64,000 nucleotides of DNA, taken from NCBI GenBank assembly GCA_963169105.1, contig OY720639.1:49519848-49583847 (forward strand), read 5' to 3'. A program made the position numbers and the translations under genes. Shown here one piece after another: positions 34,791 to 45,929 of this stretch (within the stretch, counting starts at the first letter, position 1; each line of letters starts with the position of its first letter). The notes beneath the pieces are model-generated. The model did no database searches. It saw only the letters and a list, made by a program, of their open reading frames with translations, and was not told where the DNA came from. The stretch comes from Ceriagrion tenellum. Taxonomy: Eukaryota > Arthropoda > Insecta > Odonata > Coenagrionidae.

Positions 34791-37700
34791 ATAAACATCA
34801 ATAATTAAGCCCTTTTTGACTAAACCCCAAAAGGAAACGGCCTTATGGATAAGTCTATGCTTCTATACCATATTTAGTAACACTTATATTTTATAGAAAC
34901 TTAGTCGTATTGATATTTATATAAATTACATAGATACTTCAGTTACCTATATGGCTTCTTGCTCGTTAATGCATAATTTGGATTGAGGAACTGCCCTCCG
35001 AGAATAACATAGGTATATAAAAATATAACTCAGTTAATGCTAATTAGCACACTCCAAGCAAAAAATCCTTCTAAAGCAGATGTAAAAAACTAACAGAGAA
35101 AATTATAATGTGTTTTGGTGGGTATTTCAAAACAATAAAGACCTTGATAACGTGTACACAATTCATTTAAATATGAATTTCTTATTTTGAATTCAAATTT
35201 TCGAGGTAACATCCTCATGCATGCGTAAAATTATCTTAAAAATTTTAAAATTAGTCATTTTTGATGAAGACTGGAGGATCTTTGCAGTTCAATACACACA
35301 ACACTCAAATAAAGTTTTTTCTACGACAGGCGTTCTATAAGGATTTGAAGAGATATTTTTAAAGGCAGCTTCCCTTCAAAAAGGGTATGGCTCGCAGAAT
35401 GCCTATTTCAAGGGAGAGAAGGGAGAATGAAGAGTAGAGAAACGAGTGGAAGCGAGCATGGTTAAATAAATTAGAAGAAAGAGGATGAACGAGAAGAGCG
35501 AAACTCTCTTTGTAATTCTGAAGCCCGAGGATGTGAACATGCACCCTACACATATGTATTCAGGGCTGGTTGACTGGGTTACGGATCGCGGCGTGGGAAC
35601 CGGAAGCTCCCTTGTGTTCCGGCATAAAAATAGCATTCGAACCTCGCTATTTTTTTCAGCTTGTTCCGTGAAACGCCCTTTGCAGGAATATTCATCGGAT
35701 TCTCAATGCTCGCTCATGTCTGTTTCACGGGGTGCGGAAGGCAAAACCATTATTAGCTAGAGTCAGGCAAATTCCTGGACATTTATCTCAATTTTTTACG
35801 GAGTCGTTTTCTTAAAAAAATTTTGGCGCTTTTCAACAGTTCAAAAAAACATTTCTACTACAGTGGCCCGCTGGGTCGGAAATTTTTCGGATATAAAAAG
35901 TAGAGTTAAATTTATGAAATTCAGGTAGAACATTTCATATCTCACAGTTTTCCAGCAGTTTTTAACTCGTAAATATACTTAGGAACTTCTGCCAGTGATT
36001 TTGCTGATATCACAAATTACACTGGAGGAGGTATGTTGGAAAATTTCCGGAAAAGCTATACTTTTATAAGATATGAAAATGTTTTTTTAAGAGATTTGGA
36101 ACTGAAAGGTTAATCACACCTACTGAAGTCACAATACAAAACATTTTCAAATGAAATTAAACCAATTCTGAGTTTAGTACTTGCATATTTAAGGCGCATT
36201 GGTTCAGAAAAAATATTCTTATATCCTTTCACGCTCATTTTTGAGTAAATGGAATTTATATCGCGTGCTCTGAAGTGTTATATCTCATCCAGCACAAGGA
36301 CAAACCCAATAATATTCCATTCATCTATTGAATATAAATACTTCCGAACAATAAGAAACTATCAAAAAGAACTCATATGACAACAACATTCCTCCGTTTT
36401 ATCTTTAAGGATTATTTATCAAACCATTAAAAAATGAGCATCAATCAATCTAAATATTGCGTACGCCCTGTGGATACATGAACAACTAATGCTGTTTAAT
36501 TGTCCTACATCTTATTCAAAAAGTTCATATAAATGAAGCAAAATAAACCACTAAGCCTAATCTAAATCCTGACATCAATATGTTGGGAACCAATGATGTG
36601 GCCATTTACTGTTCTCATTACTAGAGAAAATATGATGTTAATGTCACTAATTTCATCCGAAACCATACGCTTTGTGCATAAAACTTATTGAGGTACTTGG
36701 GAATAGCACCCTGTCACCGACGATTCCACAGAATCACCACGATTCCTGTGTCAAAATCTAAAATCAAGGGATTTGAAAAATTATTTCGGACTGAAATGGC
36801 AATAAAATTACAATCAAAACTTGAATTACTAAAATGGAGGGAATTAGTCGGGAAATGTTGTCCATTTCGCTAATTTAAATTTTCGGCATTAAAATTTTCG
36901 CTATATAAATTAAAATTTCATTCGCTAATTTAAATTTTCACGGATTAATTAACCGCTGATGCATTCAACTATCTTATGCTGTAATTTTTCACTGCCAGTG
37001 TGACAATACTACATGGAGCTAAGCTGAATATGAGGTCCTTCGTAACATTCCCGGAAAATTCAGAGTGGAAACAATTTCCAGAGTCATGCCAGCGAGTATC
37101 AGAGGAATGCAAGTGGTTTAGATAATCTTATTTATGTTATGGATGATAAATATGGCTATAGTTACATTGGATTTTGTCTATGCTAAGTTCGCTTCAAACA
37201 TTGTCCCTCCCTGACCCTGAAAGTACAGTTAATATTTACTATCATAATATTGGGATAATGGTAAGGTCTCTGATTTTTTGATCAGATGCGACATTTGCTG
37301 GATCTTGTGCCTTTAATTTCATGCATCTACCAGAAAAAACAATGATTTTTAAACTCAAGAGTTCAAGCATGTGCTATGCAGATATGTGCCTATGGAAATA
37401 TATGAACGGGCCACGTAAAAAAGGAAAGTAGAATGCAAGTCCCGTATCGCTTTCCTGGTGATTGACGAGTACGCTAACTTTATACTTTTAGAATAGGCTG
37501 ATGAGGAGTTGTATTAAACCTAAAAGCAGCGTCTAACATCAAAGAGAGGGTATTGCGAGAAGTAATGAAATTTGAACGCAGAAGAATGAAATAAAAATAG
37601 CTCTTGGGAAAAAAGAAGCGTTTCAAAAAGGTTGCGGCTGAAAATTTAATCAGCATACCTTACCATGGTTATTGCATACTCTTCGTTTACAAGTGAAAAA

Positions 37701-37900
37701 TTCAATAAAAACCTTACTAAAGCTTGTATTAAAGGATGCCCGAAATCCGTAAATCAATATTCAACATTTCTATATGGATACAATTACTCTTAAGCAAGTC
37801 ATGATTTTCACAAAATATATCAATATATTATGAAAAAATCTTTATTTTAGGAGTGATCTATTTTGAGCAACCATATTCCGCAGGAGCAGCCTCGGCTTTT
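34791..37900. other. Intergenic DNA, no gene recognised
   Basis: Mostly AT-rich. The most complex stretch is 35400-35760, where frames of 91 codons (plus) and 77 codons (minus) overlap without recognised domains. A perfect 19-bp direct repeat is listed at 36866-36939. A possible, very weak LINE-like stretch lies at 37590-37700. Confidence 0.45.
36866..36939 (+). repeat. 19-bp direct repeat with 55-bp period
   Basis: TTCGCTAATTTAAATTTTC occurs perfectly at 36866-36884 and 36921-36939. The spacer contains the same words in inverted order (AAAATTTTCGC and AAATTAAAATTTCA), giving local folding potential. It looks like a recent short tandem duplication. Confidence 0.65.
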
Positions 37901-37919
37901 GTAATTTTTTTATGGCATT

Positions 37920-37990
37920 GAATAAACATTTAACTCCATCTCGTTTGATCTTTCATTGTGTAGGCTTCGACTGCGTCATCTTCTGGGCTC
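37920..37990 (-). mobile_element. Possible Penelope-like terminal relic
   Basis: On the minus strand CAGAAGATGACGCAGTCGAA (within 37986-37964) is one base from CTGAAGA and then gives TGAC-GCA-GTC-GA with AG following where GAAAC would have AA. The short stem GAC/GTC with a tri-loop and the order of parts match the CTGAAGA-stem-GAAA layout seen at 24.1 and 27.8 kb. No coding relic was recognised beside it. Confidence 0.3.
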
Positions 37991-39616
37991 GAGGCCGATT
38001 ATTTCTGGCTACTTGATATTAACAATGATGAAAATCACATAACGGCTAAAAAAGGCATTACGCACGAAGGAGGAGACGCACCGCCTCCCGGAGAGGTTTT
38101 TCGCCTAGTAAGAATCAGATTATTTTTAGTCTACCTTTTGATCTTAAGGTTGATGAACTTTCCAAGGAAAATTTAAATTTATACCTGCTTAATACGGAAA
38201 TTCACTACCAAGCACAATCTTATACTTGAATATATATATGTGAAATAAAAGTGTTACGAAACGAAAATTATATAAAACAGATATTTGATACTTAAAGGTA
38301 TGCAAGTCCTATGGATGGCTATCGAATAAGTACTGCATTGTATGTGATGACACCGACTGCAAATTTTAGATGAATTAATTGAAAAGGCATTGGAAAACAC
38401 GCTTTCGATGGCAACCCCAGGTAAGTCAAGACCTCAATGAAGTAATGAAATTAGTTTTGGATTTTATGTAATAAATTTATATTTTCCAGCTAATCAAATA
38501 TAAGAGATTTTTCTTCGAGTACACATGCATGTATTTATGATCGTATGAAATTGGTTTCAAGTATACCGCAAGTGAGATAGTCAGAAGCGTACTTGACCGT
38601 TCGTACGAAGAAGAGCAAGAGATGTGTTGCATGACCTCAGGTACGAAGTACGCCATAAAAACCCTAAATATACAATTAAAAATATATTAATTTTCTAATT
38701 CGCTAACCCAAATGCCGGAAAATAAAAGATTAAAATTTGAGATATTATATCGGCGTATTTCAATCTTTCAATTAGCACTTAATGCCGTCGGTTAGCTATC
38801 AGAACCCTTTCCTATAATAAGTGTTTTATTCTATCCTCCTCGTACACAGGATCTGCCTTTCCTTATGATGTTAATTTTGATTCTGAATTATAACTCAGCT
38901 AATTATTCCCTTGATGAAGGAAAATTAATAAATGAATATAGCCTCTACTGTACATACGTCCAACAAAAAGCAATCTCAAAGAGGAAACTGAAATGGCCCT
39001 TCAAAGGGCCAAATCAAGCTTACAGGTGCAACCCATTTCGAATTGCGCATCTAATTGCTTGGCGTATCAATTTCACTCGCTGAGTCCCCTGGTAAGCTTC
39101 ATTATGTAAAGCAGTCAAGGCCCCTTGCGTTGGTTGCTATATATCTGTGTCTGATCATTGCACTGGCGAAATACCGGCATTGACTGTAAGCATTAACAAA
39201 TAATGAGGTTGCGACTTTTCTATCAGTGGCTAGGTATATGTTTACGATAGGATTGCCAGCATTGGCGTTAATAAGGAAAGAATGACTCTACAGTTGGTCA
39301 AGATCTTGAAATGTAGTCTTGCAAAGAGATTTAAGCAATCAACTCTTCCTAAGTTACAAATAAGAATTTTCTTTCCTTGAATTTCCTTCCATGGATTTTT
39401 ATCTTTAATCATGACCCGCATTTCACCATCAGACAAAATCTAGCCACCTGGTGATAATGTCCAATGTCAATGCCCTGGCCGTAATTACAAATGAAAACCC
39501 TTGAAGTTTGGGTGTTTCATTTTAAGCAAGAATATGTTCCATCAATATGCACTGGAGGCAATGAAAAAAGTAGTAGTATTATCTATTAACGGACTTTAAA
39601 CGTATTTATACTTAAA

Positions 39617-39873
39617 AGTGAAATACCACTGACTCACAGACTGATCAACGAATCACTGAAACCACGGAGCTAATCGCTAATTGAAAATTTCCATAGAGCT
39701 CGATGTTAGACCCTTTATGCTCACCAATACTTTTAAATGCTTTTTATAAAATAAATGCTTTTTAGTAAAATAAAAAATAATGATTTTTAGTAAAATAAAT
39801 ACTCTAACTGGACTCCAGAAACACTGGCTCATCAAGAATCCATTGAAATCATAGAATTAATGCTAATTATTTC
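39617..39873 (+). repeat. Diverged tandem duplication, about 170-bp unit
   Basis: 39617-39690 and 39789-39873 align through GACT/GGCTC, TCAA-GAATC-A-TGAAA-CA, GGA/AGA and TAAT-GCTAATT. Between them are three short copies of TTTTTAGTAAAATAAAT-like text (39728-39800). It appears to be an old local duplication with a younger AT-rich expansion at the junction. Confidence 0.5.
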
Positions 39874-39879
39874 TCTACG

Positions 39880-40915
39880 CATATGTACACTTATTTTGAA
39901 ATTTTCCTATGTTTTACCTTTTACTCTCACTTTTTTAACTTAAATGTTGAACTTTATTTGTAACGGAAAAAAATTCATATTTCTTTCTTCATTACCGCAT
40001 CTTTTCGGTAGTTTCCAGCCGTTTTGCAACATCTTCTCTTGAAGAAGTTTCTCAGAGTGAGGGATAAAACCTCTCTAGTTCCTAATCTTTTCTTGACCAA
40101 AAAGGTCATCTACTAGGAATTTTTCCATCTTCTACTCCATTTTCCTGCATGTAATATAAGGTCATAATTTCTCACGCATTTGCAGCACGGCTATTTGATC
40201 CGAAGTCGCTAAATCTTTCGGATATTTTCTTGAGGAGTTTGCGTACTTAGTATAATCCGTTGGAACCACACCTTTAACAAGTCTGCTACAATAGTATTGC
40301 GATAGTTTTTGGTGATTCCAACATGGAACTTTATTGTGATTTTGTAACAATATACTTTGTGATATTGCCACACTTAAGCAATGGATAAATTGTTTAGGAA
40401 TAGCATTATAGGCTCTGGTTTATCAATGGTTGGGGTGAGTTTTCGTGGGCTAGAATCATAAGCCAAAGTCCTCATAATAAGTCGACGCTCCTAAAAATAT
40501 AATCGAAAAACCTGAATAAAAAAGACCATTACAATAAACCAAATGGAATAACATTGGAAAACATCTTGTTACCTCTCTGGGTACGATTTTAGCAGTGAAT
40601 AAATAACAAGGACTTATTAATACATCGGAGTATAAATGCCAGCTGACTCCTTAAAAAACCCCACTCAACTGAAATCTTGACGCACACATCAGGGTAGTCA
40701 ACTATGGCACCCATACTTGTATATCATTTTATTACTTTTAAAGAAACTCTCCCTATGCGGTTACCGAATGAGCTCTAAAACTCCTAAGTTCTACTCGGGG
40801 ATGCTTGAGCAATGAATAAGACCGATCCTATTCTATTCTGGAAGGCTTTTTTAAGCGGCTGAGTAGCTAGAAACCCCTTGACGTATTTCAATGCTGGAGA
40901 CACTTTATGCAGATC
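39880..40915. other. Intergenic DNA, no gene recognised
   Basis: No coding region, terminal repeat or SINE promoter was recognised. The 69-codon minus frame at 40162-40371 has no known motif. Confidence 0.45.
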
Positions 40916-41224
40916 TAATTGCTAAACCTATCAAATGACGTAGCCCAACGGAACGGGATACGCGTGGAAATCCCCGTGGGCGTAAAAGGGACTCTGCCCA
41001 GAGTCTCACCATCGCCTCCGGAGAGTGGATCTGTGAAAACTAAGGCAGGAAAACGATCCCCTCTTCTGCTTAAGCGATCGGATCTCACCGTTGGGAAAAT
41101 GACGGCGATTAAAACAACCGCGCGGAATAGGACGACGAGAGTTCGGATCGCATTAAGAGGCCATGAACTCGCACCATCTTCCCATCGCGTACCAACATCC
41201 CTCCGACAATCGCAGAACCAAATG

Positions 41225-41640
41225 CAGACGAGATATTCCCTTATTCCCCGTTTTCACTACCGTTGTACGTACCAGCATGAACAACTTACATACATTCCCT
41301 CCACTATGTACCTACAGACGTAACTCTGATCTGAACTCTCAGAGAATTAATGCGAACAGGTGAAGTGAAACGTGAGCAATTAATTACATAGGAAATTACA
41401 AATTCCCGCTTCCGCGAGTATTTTTCAATATTTGGGTAAATTGCTTCCCTGAGAAATTGGCAATATTTGGAAAAGTTTCAAAGTGACACTATTCACTGTT
41501 TATTTCGTAGAATGCACTCGAGCTTTGCTCCATTTTGCTTGCCTAGTTTGATCATCATGCTTCATATTTCTATTTCCTTCTGCGATTCCAGCGCCAACCA
41601 CTGTATTTCGGCAGTATTGGGAATTACACATTACTAGGGC
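41225..41640 (+). repeat. Dispersed repeat, copy 2
   Basis: Same orientation as copy 1 at 27090-27480, about 14 kb away. The shared order of words is CCCGTTTTCACTACCGTTGT, ACAGACGTAACTCTG, GAAGTGAAACGTGAGCAATT, CAATATTTGG-AA-GTTTCAAA, CTCCATTT and GCGCCAACCACTGT. It follows a moderately GC-rich stretch (40940-41240) whose 134-codon frame has no recognised domain. Family unknown. Confidence 0.6.
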
Positions 41641-42119
41641 ACGGACATGCATTCACTTTCCTTCCCCAACAGTCTCTTAAACCTGACCTAATCTTCGCCA
41701 CTACTCCCTGCTCGGAAAGATCTCTTTTACTCAGGGCTTTGCTATGCTCAAATTTTAATATCGTATGGCGCAATATCGCTGCAATTTATCGAGTTAAACG
41801 CGATATTAATACGTGTTACAACGAGAAAATTGCAATTCACACAAGCAAATAAATCCTAAAAACAAGTGGAGAAAAAAGAAGTTAAATGAAAACTCTTCAA
41901 AGTTAAAGAGAGAAAAAATAATTGCTCAAATTTTATAACAAAATACAATTTGGAAAATCAAAGATGGAAACAACAAATGGGAGGAATTATTGCACTGCGT
42001 TAGAGCGCATGGCCTTGCGATGTATCGCATTAGGTATCAAGTTACCGGGCGCCGCAATTCATCTTGAGTCGCAATCTCGCACTATACATATCGCTTCGCG
42101 TAATCTCCAGCATATCGTA

Positions 42120-42725
42120 ATTTCGCACAGCTCTCCTTCCTCACACATACACTCTCTCTCTCTCTTCCACACCTCCCTCCTTGCACTCTCACCCCTTCTG
42201 TGTCAGGAGATCCATTCAAGAGGATTCTCGGGCCAAATCTTTAGCGACTGTCACTCATCTCTTCCATTCTCCTCCCCTTTCAGCGGGATCCTCCGCTCCA
42301 TCCTACTAACCCTTCCTCTCTAGCCATCTTCCCACACTCTTCCCGCCAAAATCTCCAACAAAGAGACGCCCGCGGGAGGAGCGGCGCTCACGGCCCACTC
42401 TCTCGATGCGAGGCTCAAACAGGAGGCTCCCCTCCCGGTCCCCTTAACCCTCCCATTTCTCCCTCGCTTCCACACACACAAAAACCCACGACACACAAAC
42501 CCACGCCGTCTCGCAAGACACCGCGGGCGCGAAGAAGGCGGGTTCCTTTCCCTTCGGGCCTCCACACGAGATCCACGAAGCAGAACAGTGGAGTCTCTCA
42601 TATCTCCCTGCAGGCGACGCCAGGAGGTTCTCATATCATCCCAGTGTGCAAATCGTCTCTCTCACTTTCCCCCTCCTGTTTTATCTCCTCCTTCTATCCC
42701 AACTCCTTCGTCTCTTCTCCTCATC
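42120..42725. other. Pyrimidine-rich GC block
   Basis: The + strand is strongly C/T-biased, with a (CT)n tract at about 42148-42160 and CACACACA-like text at 42470-42500. The middle part (42360-42600) is also CpG-rich. A 104-codon minus frame is Arg/Gly-rich and a 133-codon plus frame is Ser/His/Leu-rich; both look like composition effects. The clearest example of this block type in the window. Confidence 0.5.
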
Positions 42726-43369
42726 ATGCTCATTTCATAAGCCCCTTATGCTCTGTAGATCCTTTCGAAGTCGGATTCATGGATGAATTTGATGCGAATA
42801 TTGCGTCGTCTGAAGATAGATAGATAAATATATTGGTAGAGTAACCATCTATTAAAACTGACTCTACCACGCATTGTGAAACTGCCAGAGCTGACGTGCA
42901 CAAGTTGCTGAACTGATACAAGCCGAAATGACTGTTTAATATTAATGATAGCTTACGCAATTCTTTAAACCCGAGAGGAAAATATGCATTTTTCGGTCAA
43001 AGTCACAAAGGAACTCACAACAGGTCCCTTACATAAGTAACGCGTGGAAATACACAGTGTATTTAATATTATAACATGCAGAATTACAACAAATTAGAGA
43101 CCAAAAGTTTTCCAGGCGCAGTGTCTTTATGGGTAAATTTCAAGATAAAAATATTTGGCTTTTGCCGCAGGTACATCTCGCAACGAAATTATTTCTCCGA
43201 ACCGCTCGCAGGTTCAAGTTTCTTGGCCTCCACAGTTCAACTCAAGCTCGACTCAGCCCTCTCCGAAGGGAAGACATGCGAGTGAAAGAATTGATCTTCA
43301 CGCCTAGTAAATGTATTGTAAATTCCTGCCATCCACTGATGAGTGGGCACAGGTACTGTGGGTTTGGAT

Positions 43370-43690
43370 TGAATAAGATTTTGGATGCGGATGCTATTGA
43401 TCAAATGGATCTATCGGATTAGAAAGATAGTTTACGAAAGAAGAGAAGATGCGAAAACAATCAGAGTATTATACCTACGAAACACATGGTCCAGATGGAT
43501 AGGCCACACTTTTGAGACTTGACGAATTGATAAGGAGCATAATTGGCGTAAAAATAAAGCGGAAAATCCCTCGAGGAGGACCAAGATACACGTGTACACA
43601 TGGGCCAAATAAAACGGTATATGAAACAGAAGAGCTACATAAAGAAGTGAGGATAGCATAACATATAATAATGAGGGTCGCCAAGCTCGT
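43370..43690 (+). pseudogene. LINE ORF2 C-terminal fragment
   Basis: Translated in shifting frames: MRMLLIKWIYRIRKI, ERREDAKTIR, WSRWIGHTF, then DELIRSIIGVKIKRKIPRGG with PRYT, then IKRYMKQKSYIKK. This is the order of the conserved end of an arthropod LINE ORF2 (WIGH, then an EGK-EGKR-RGRPR motif). It is broken by at least one frameshift near 43515 and a stop. The same motif set occurs on the minus strand at 61240-61600. Confidence 0.55.
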
Positions 43691-43828
43691 GTCGCGTCGC
43701 GTCGCTCTGTACTGACCGGACAGTGGCCAACGAGATGTGACGATGAGCCCCAACGACTGTTCCTCCCCGTCAAGACGGACATAGCTACACAGTTGCGTAA
43801 CAGCGGGGGGTGGGTGTACACCCGAGTT

Positions 43829-44606
43829 TTTTCTGGTAACTGTACATAAATGACATAATTCCCTTTTTCTTACCAATTACCTGCTGTCTTAAAACACGAG
43901 ATGCATAAATCCTCATTTATTCAACCAAAGATTGAAAGAAAATGTTGCGGCGGGCTCCAAAATATATCAAGAAAGGGTTGCAAAAGGCACCCACATTTAA
44001 ATCAGCACAGAGAGACAGTATTCGCTTCCACTAAAAGTTGAAAACTGCATTGGAGCACCTCATTTCGGATTTCGACAATAAAATTGCTAAAAACCGTTTA
44101 AAAACTTGAAAAACCTTATCTGAAAGGGGGTTTCCGTGCCTTACTGTCCTAAGGAAGTGACATTACGCTTGCCCCCTCCTCTAAATCGGCAACCTAAACG
44201 CTTCGTAGGGCTTGGGTTACCTGTTCATTGTAAGATCTTGTTAATGAACTGTAACGTACAACTGAAAAACTAATACATGCATTTCCGTACCATCCATGTC
44301 TTCTTAGTTTATTTAACTCGATACCCCTCTTGTACATTTGCTGCACCGCAACTACAAATCCGTCATTTGAGGGTGATGGATGGAAAGCGTAGTCGATGGA
44401 ATAATGGAATAATAGTAGTCGATGGAATTCTCAAAGGGAATGGTGAGGTTATAGGCAATAATGTCAGGCCTTCTGTTTTTATCTATGTTTATAATTTGAC
44501 TCACTCATTTGTTGAATAAATGAGGATATATGCACCGCCTGTTTTAAGACAGCAGATAATTGGTAAGAAAAAGGGAATTTTTTCATTTATATACACTTTC
44601 CAGAAA
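43829..44606. repeat. Inverted repeat with ~96-bp arms
   Basis: The left arm 43829-43925 and right arm 44511-44606 are inverted copies that differ at roughly one base in eight by eye. Shared text includes AATTCCCTTTTTCTTACCAA, GCTGTCTTAAAACA and CCTCATTTATTCAAC on the left arm and its complement on the right. The interior (about 585 bp) shows no transposase; its only notable frame is 80 codons at 44277-44519 with no domain. It is either a non-autonomous foldback-type DNA element or an inverted duplication. Flanking target duplications were not found. Confidence 0.7.
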
Positions 44607-44970
44607 TGAGAATAAACCATTAAAAGACTACAAGTAATGAGCTGTTTTAAATAAGTGCTAATTTTGAATATAATTTTAGGAGGAGAAATTTTTGAAATGG
44701 GTTCATCAATTTTGTAATTTGGAAATCATTCTGGATAAAAATGGACGCAATACAAAGGATATTGGCGAGGGAATAAAGGTATCAAAAAAGTCACTATCCA
44801 ATATGAACGAACTTATTTCAACTGATATATGCCCCTGAAAAGTAACAGAAATTTAATTCATGGCCAATAGAAAATTTCTTCTCTTTCTGATTTGAAAAAA
44901 AATCCCAAAGAATGAAAAAAGTTGGTCTGACATTCATTTTGACTAGAGGTACGACGAGGTAATGAATATA

Positions 44971-45920
44971 TATTATGGATTCGGATGTTTGGCATTGTTG
45001 CCTAGGCTAAGTGTTGCCTAAACTTCGACTTTTAGTTCACCCAGTCCTTGGCGCCACTTCGATTTGAGTCTTTTCTGTTGTTATTGTAAATAGACGTAGT
45101 TAATTGTTGCTAAAGTGACACTGTGGTGAATATTCAATAACGATCGAGGAGATATTAATTAATTGATGCATAGAATATATCTTGTTATTTTTTCTATCTA
45201 AAATTTACTTTTTAAATGCTAGAGAGGAAATATCTATTACAGGAAATCAGCAAGAGGTTAATGAAACGATCATTGTGTGCCGACTACGTTGTTTGCCAGA
45301 ATCCGATTGTAATTGGAATGCATTAACCCTGTTTTGCCTAAATAAAGAATTCAGAATGCCTTGTTTGAACAGAACTTGCTTCGTACCAGGCTGCAAAACA
45401 GGGTATGCATCTACGAGGATCCAAAATAGGAGACTTGGATTGAAAAATAAGAATCTGTTCATGGCGGCGCTAAGTGCATTCCTTTTACCTACACTGCAAT
45501 GATGACCATTGGGAATACTCATGAAGTCACCTCGCATTATTATTAAATTTCCGTATAGCGATATTCACGAAGTGCTAAGAAATTTTGCATTTGCGTAATT
45601 AAATTTGGAGAGGTTAAATATATCTGTAGACCGGACGATATTAAAAAAGTGTATAATTACGTCCCGCGCGTAGTACTACATTTTTTATCCACTACATTAT
45701 GATTACCTACTTGTAAATAAAAACCAATTCATCCAAATAATAATTTGGGAAATTTGAAATTCATGGCAAAACCGGTAAGACGTGTTTATTTACAAACTGT
45801 CGACTGTATACACATTTGAACTTCCGTCTTTCATCACTAGGCAGCACCACTTTCCAAAAAGTTATTTGTTTACGGAATTCTAGACAACAGTTTTTGGCAA
45901 CGAGATCCCAATCCATAATA
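44971..45920. mobile_element. TIR DNA element carrying a THAP-type zinc-finger start
   Basis: The terminal inverted repeats are TATTATGGATTCGGAT at 44971-44986 and ATCCCAATCCATAATA at 45905-45920: 15 of 16 bases pair. Both ends lie in TGAATATAT-like sequence, so the exact tip and target duplication are ambiguous. The 950-bp interior carries the start of a THAP domain. THAP domains are the DNA-binding module of P-element-type transposases, so a P-superfamily origin is the natural inference. The rest of the transposase is missing. Confidence 0.5.
45356..45502 (+). pseudogene. THAP-type zinc-finger fragment
   Basis: From ATG 45356 the frame reads MPCLNRTCFVPGCKTGY, then STRIQNRRLGLKNKNLFMA, and ends at TGA 45500-45502. 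CFVPGC is the Cys-x4-Cys pair that opens the THAP (C2CH) fold, and the downstream KNLF corresponds to the usual KxxSLFRFP-like strand. The second metal pair (Cys-x2-His, expected some 35-50 residues later) is absent: the text after NLFMA diverges, by truncation, frameshift or an intron I cannot place. The upstream in-frame extension to 45182 shows no domain. Alternative: an exon of a domesticated THAP gene. Confidence 0.5.
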
Positions 45921-45929
45921 TATTATATA

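Noticed and set aside
35485..35760. 91-codon plus frame with overlapping minus frames
   Set aside because: No recognised motif; frames are open on both strands, which points to composition and not to coding.
37590..37700. Possible LINE reverse transcriptase text (ALGKKEAFQK-like)
   Set aside because: Only a few residues resemble the LINE thumb region and no second landmark follows in any frame.
40919..41323. 134-codon plus frame
   Set aside because: Basic, low-complexity sequence beside repeat copy 2; the copy at 27 kb does not preserve the frame.
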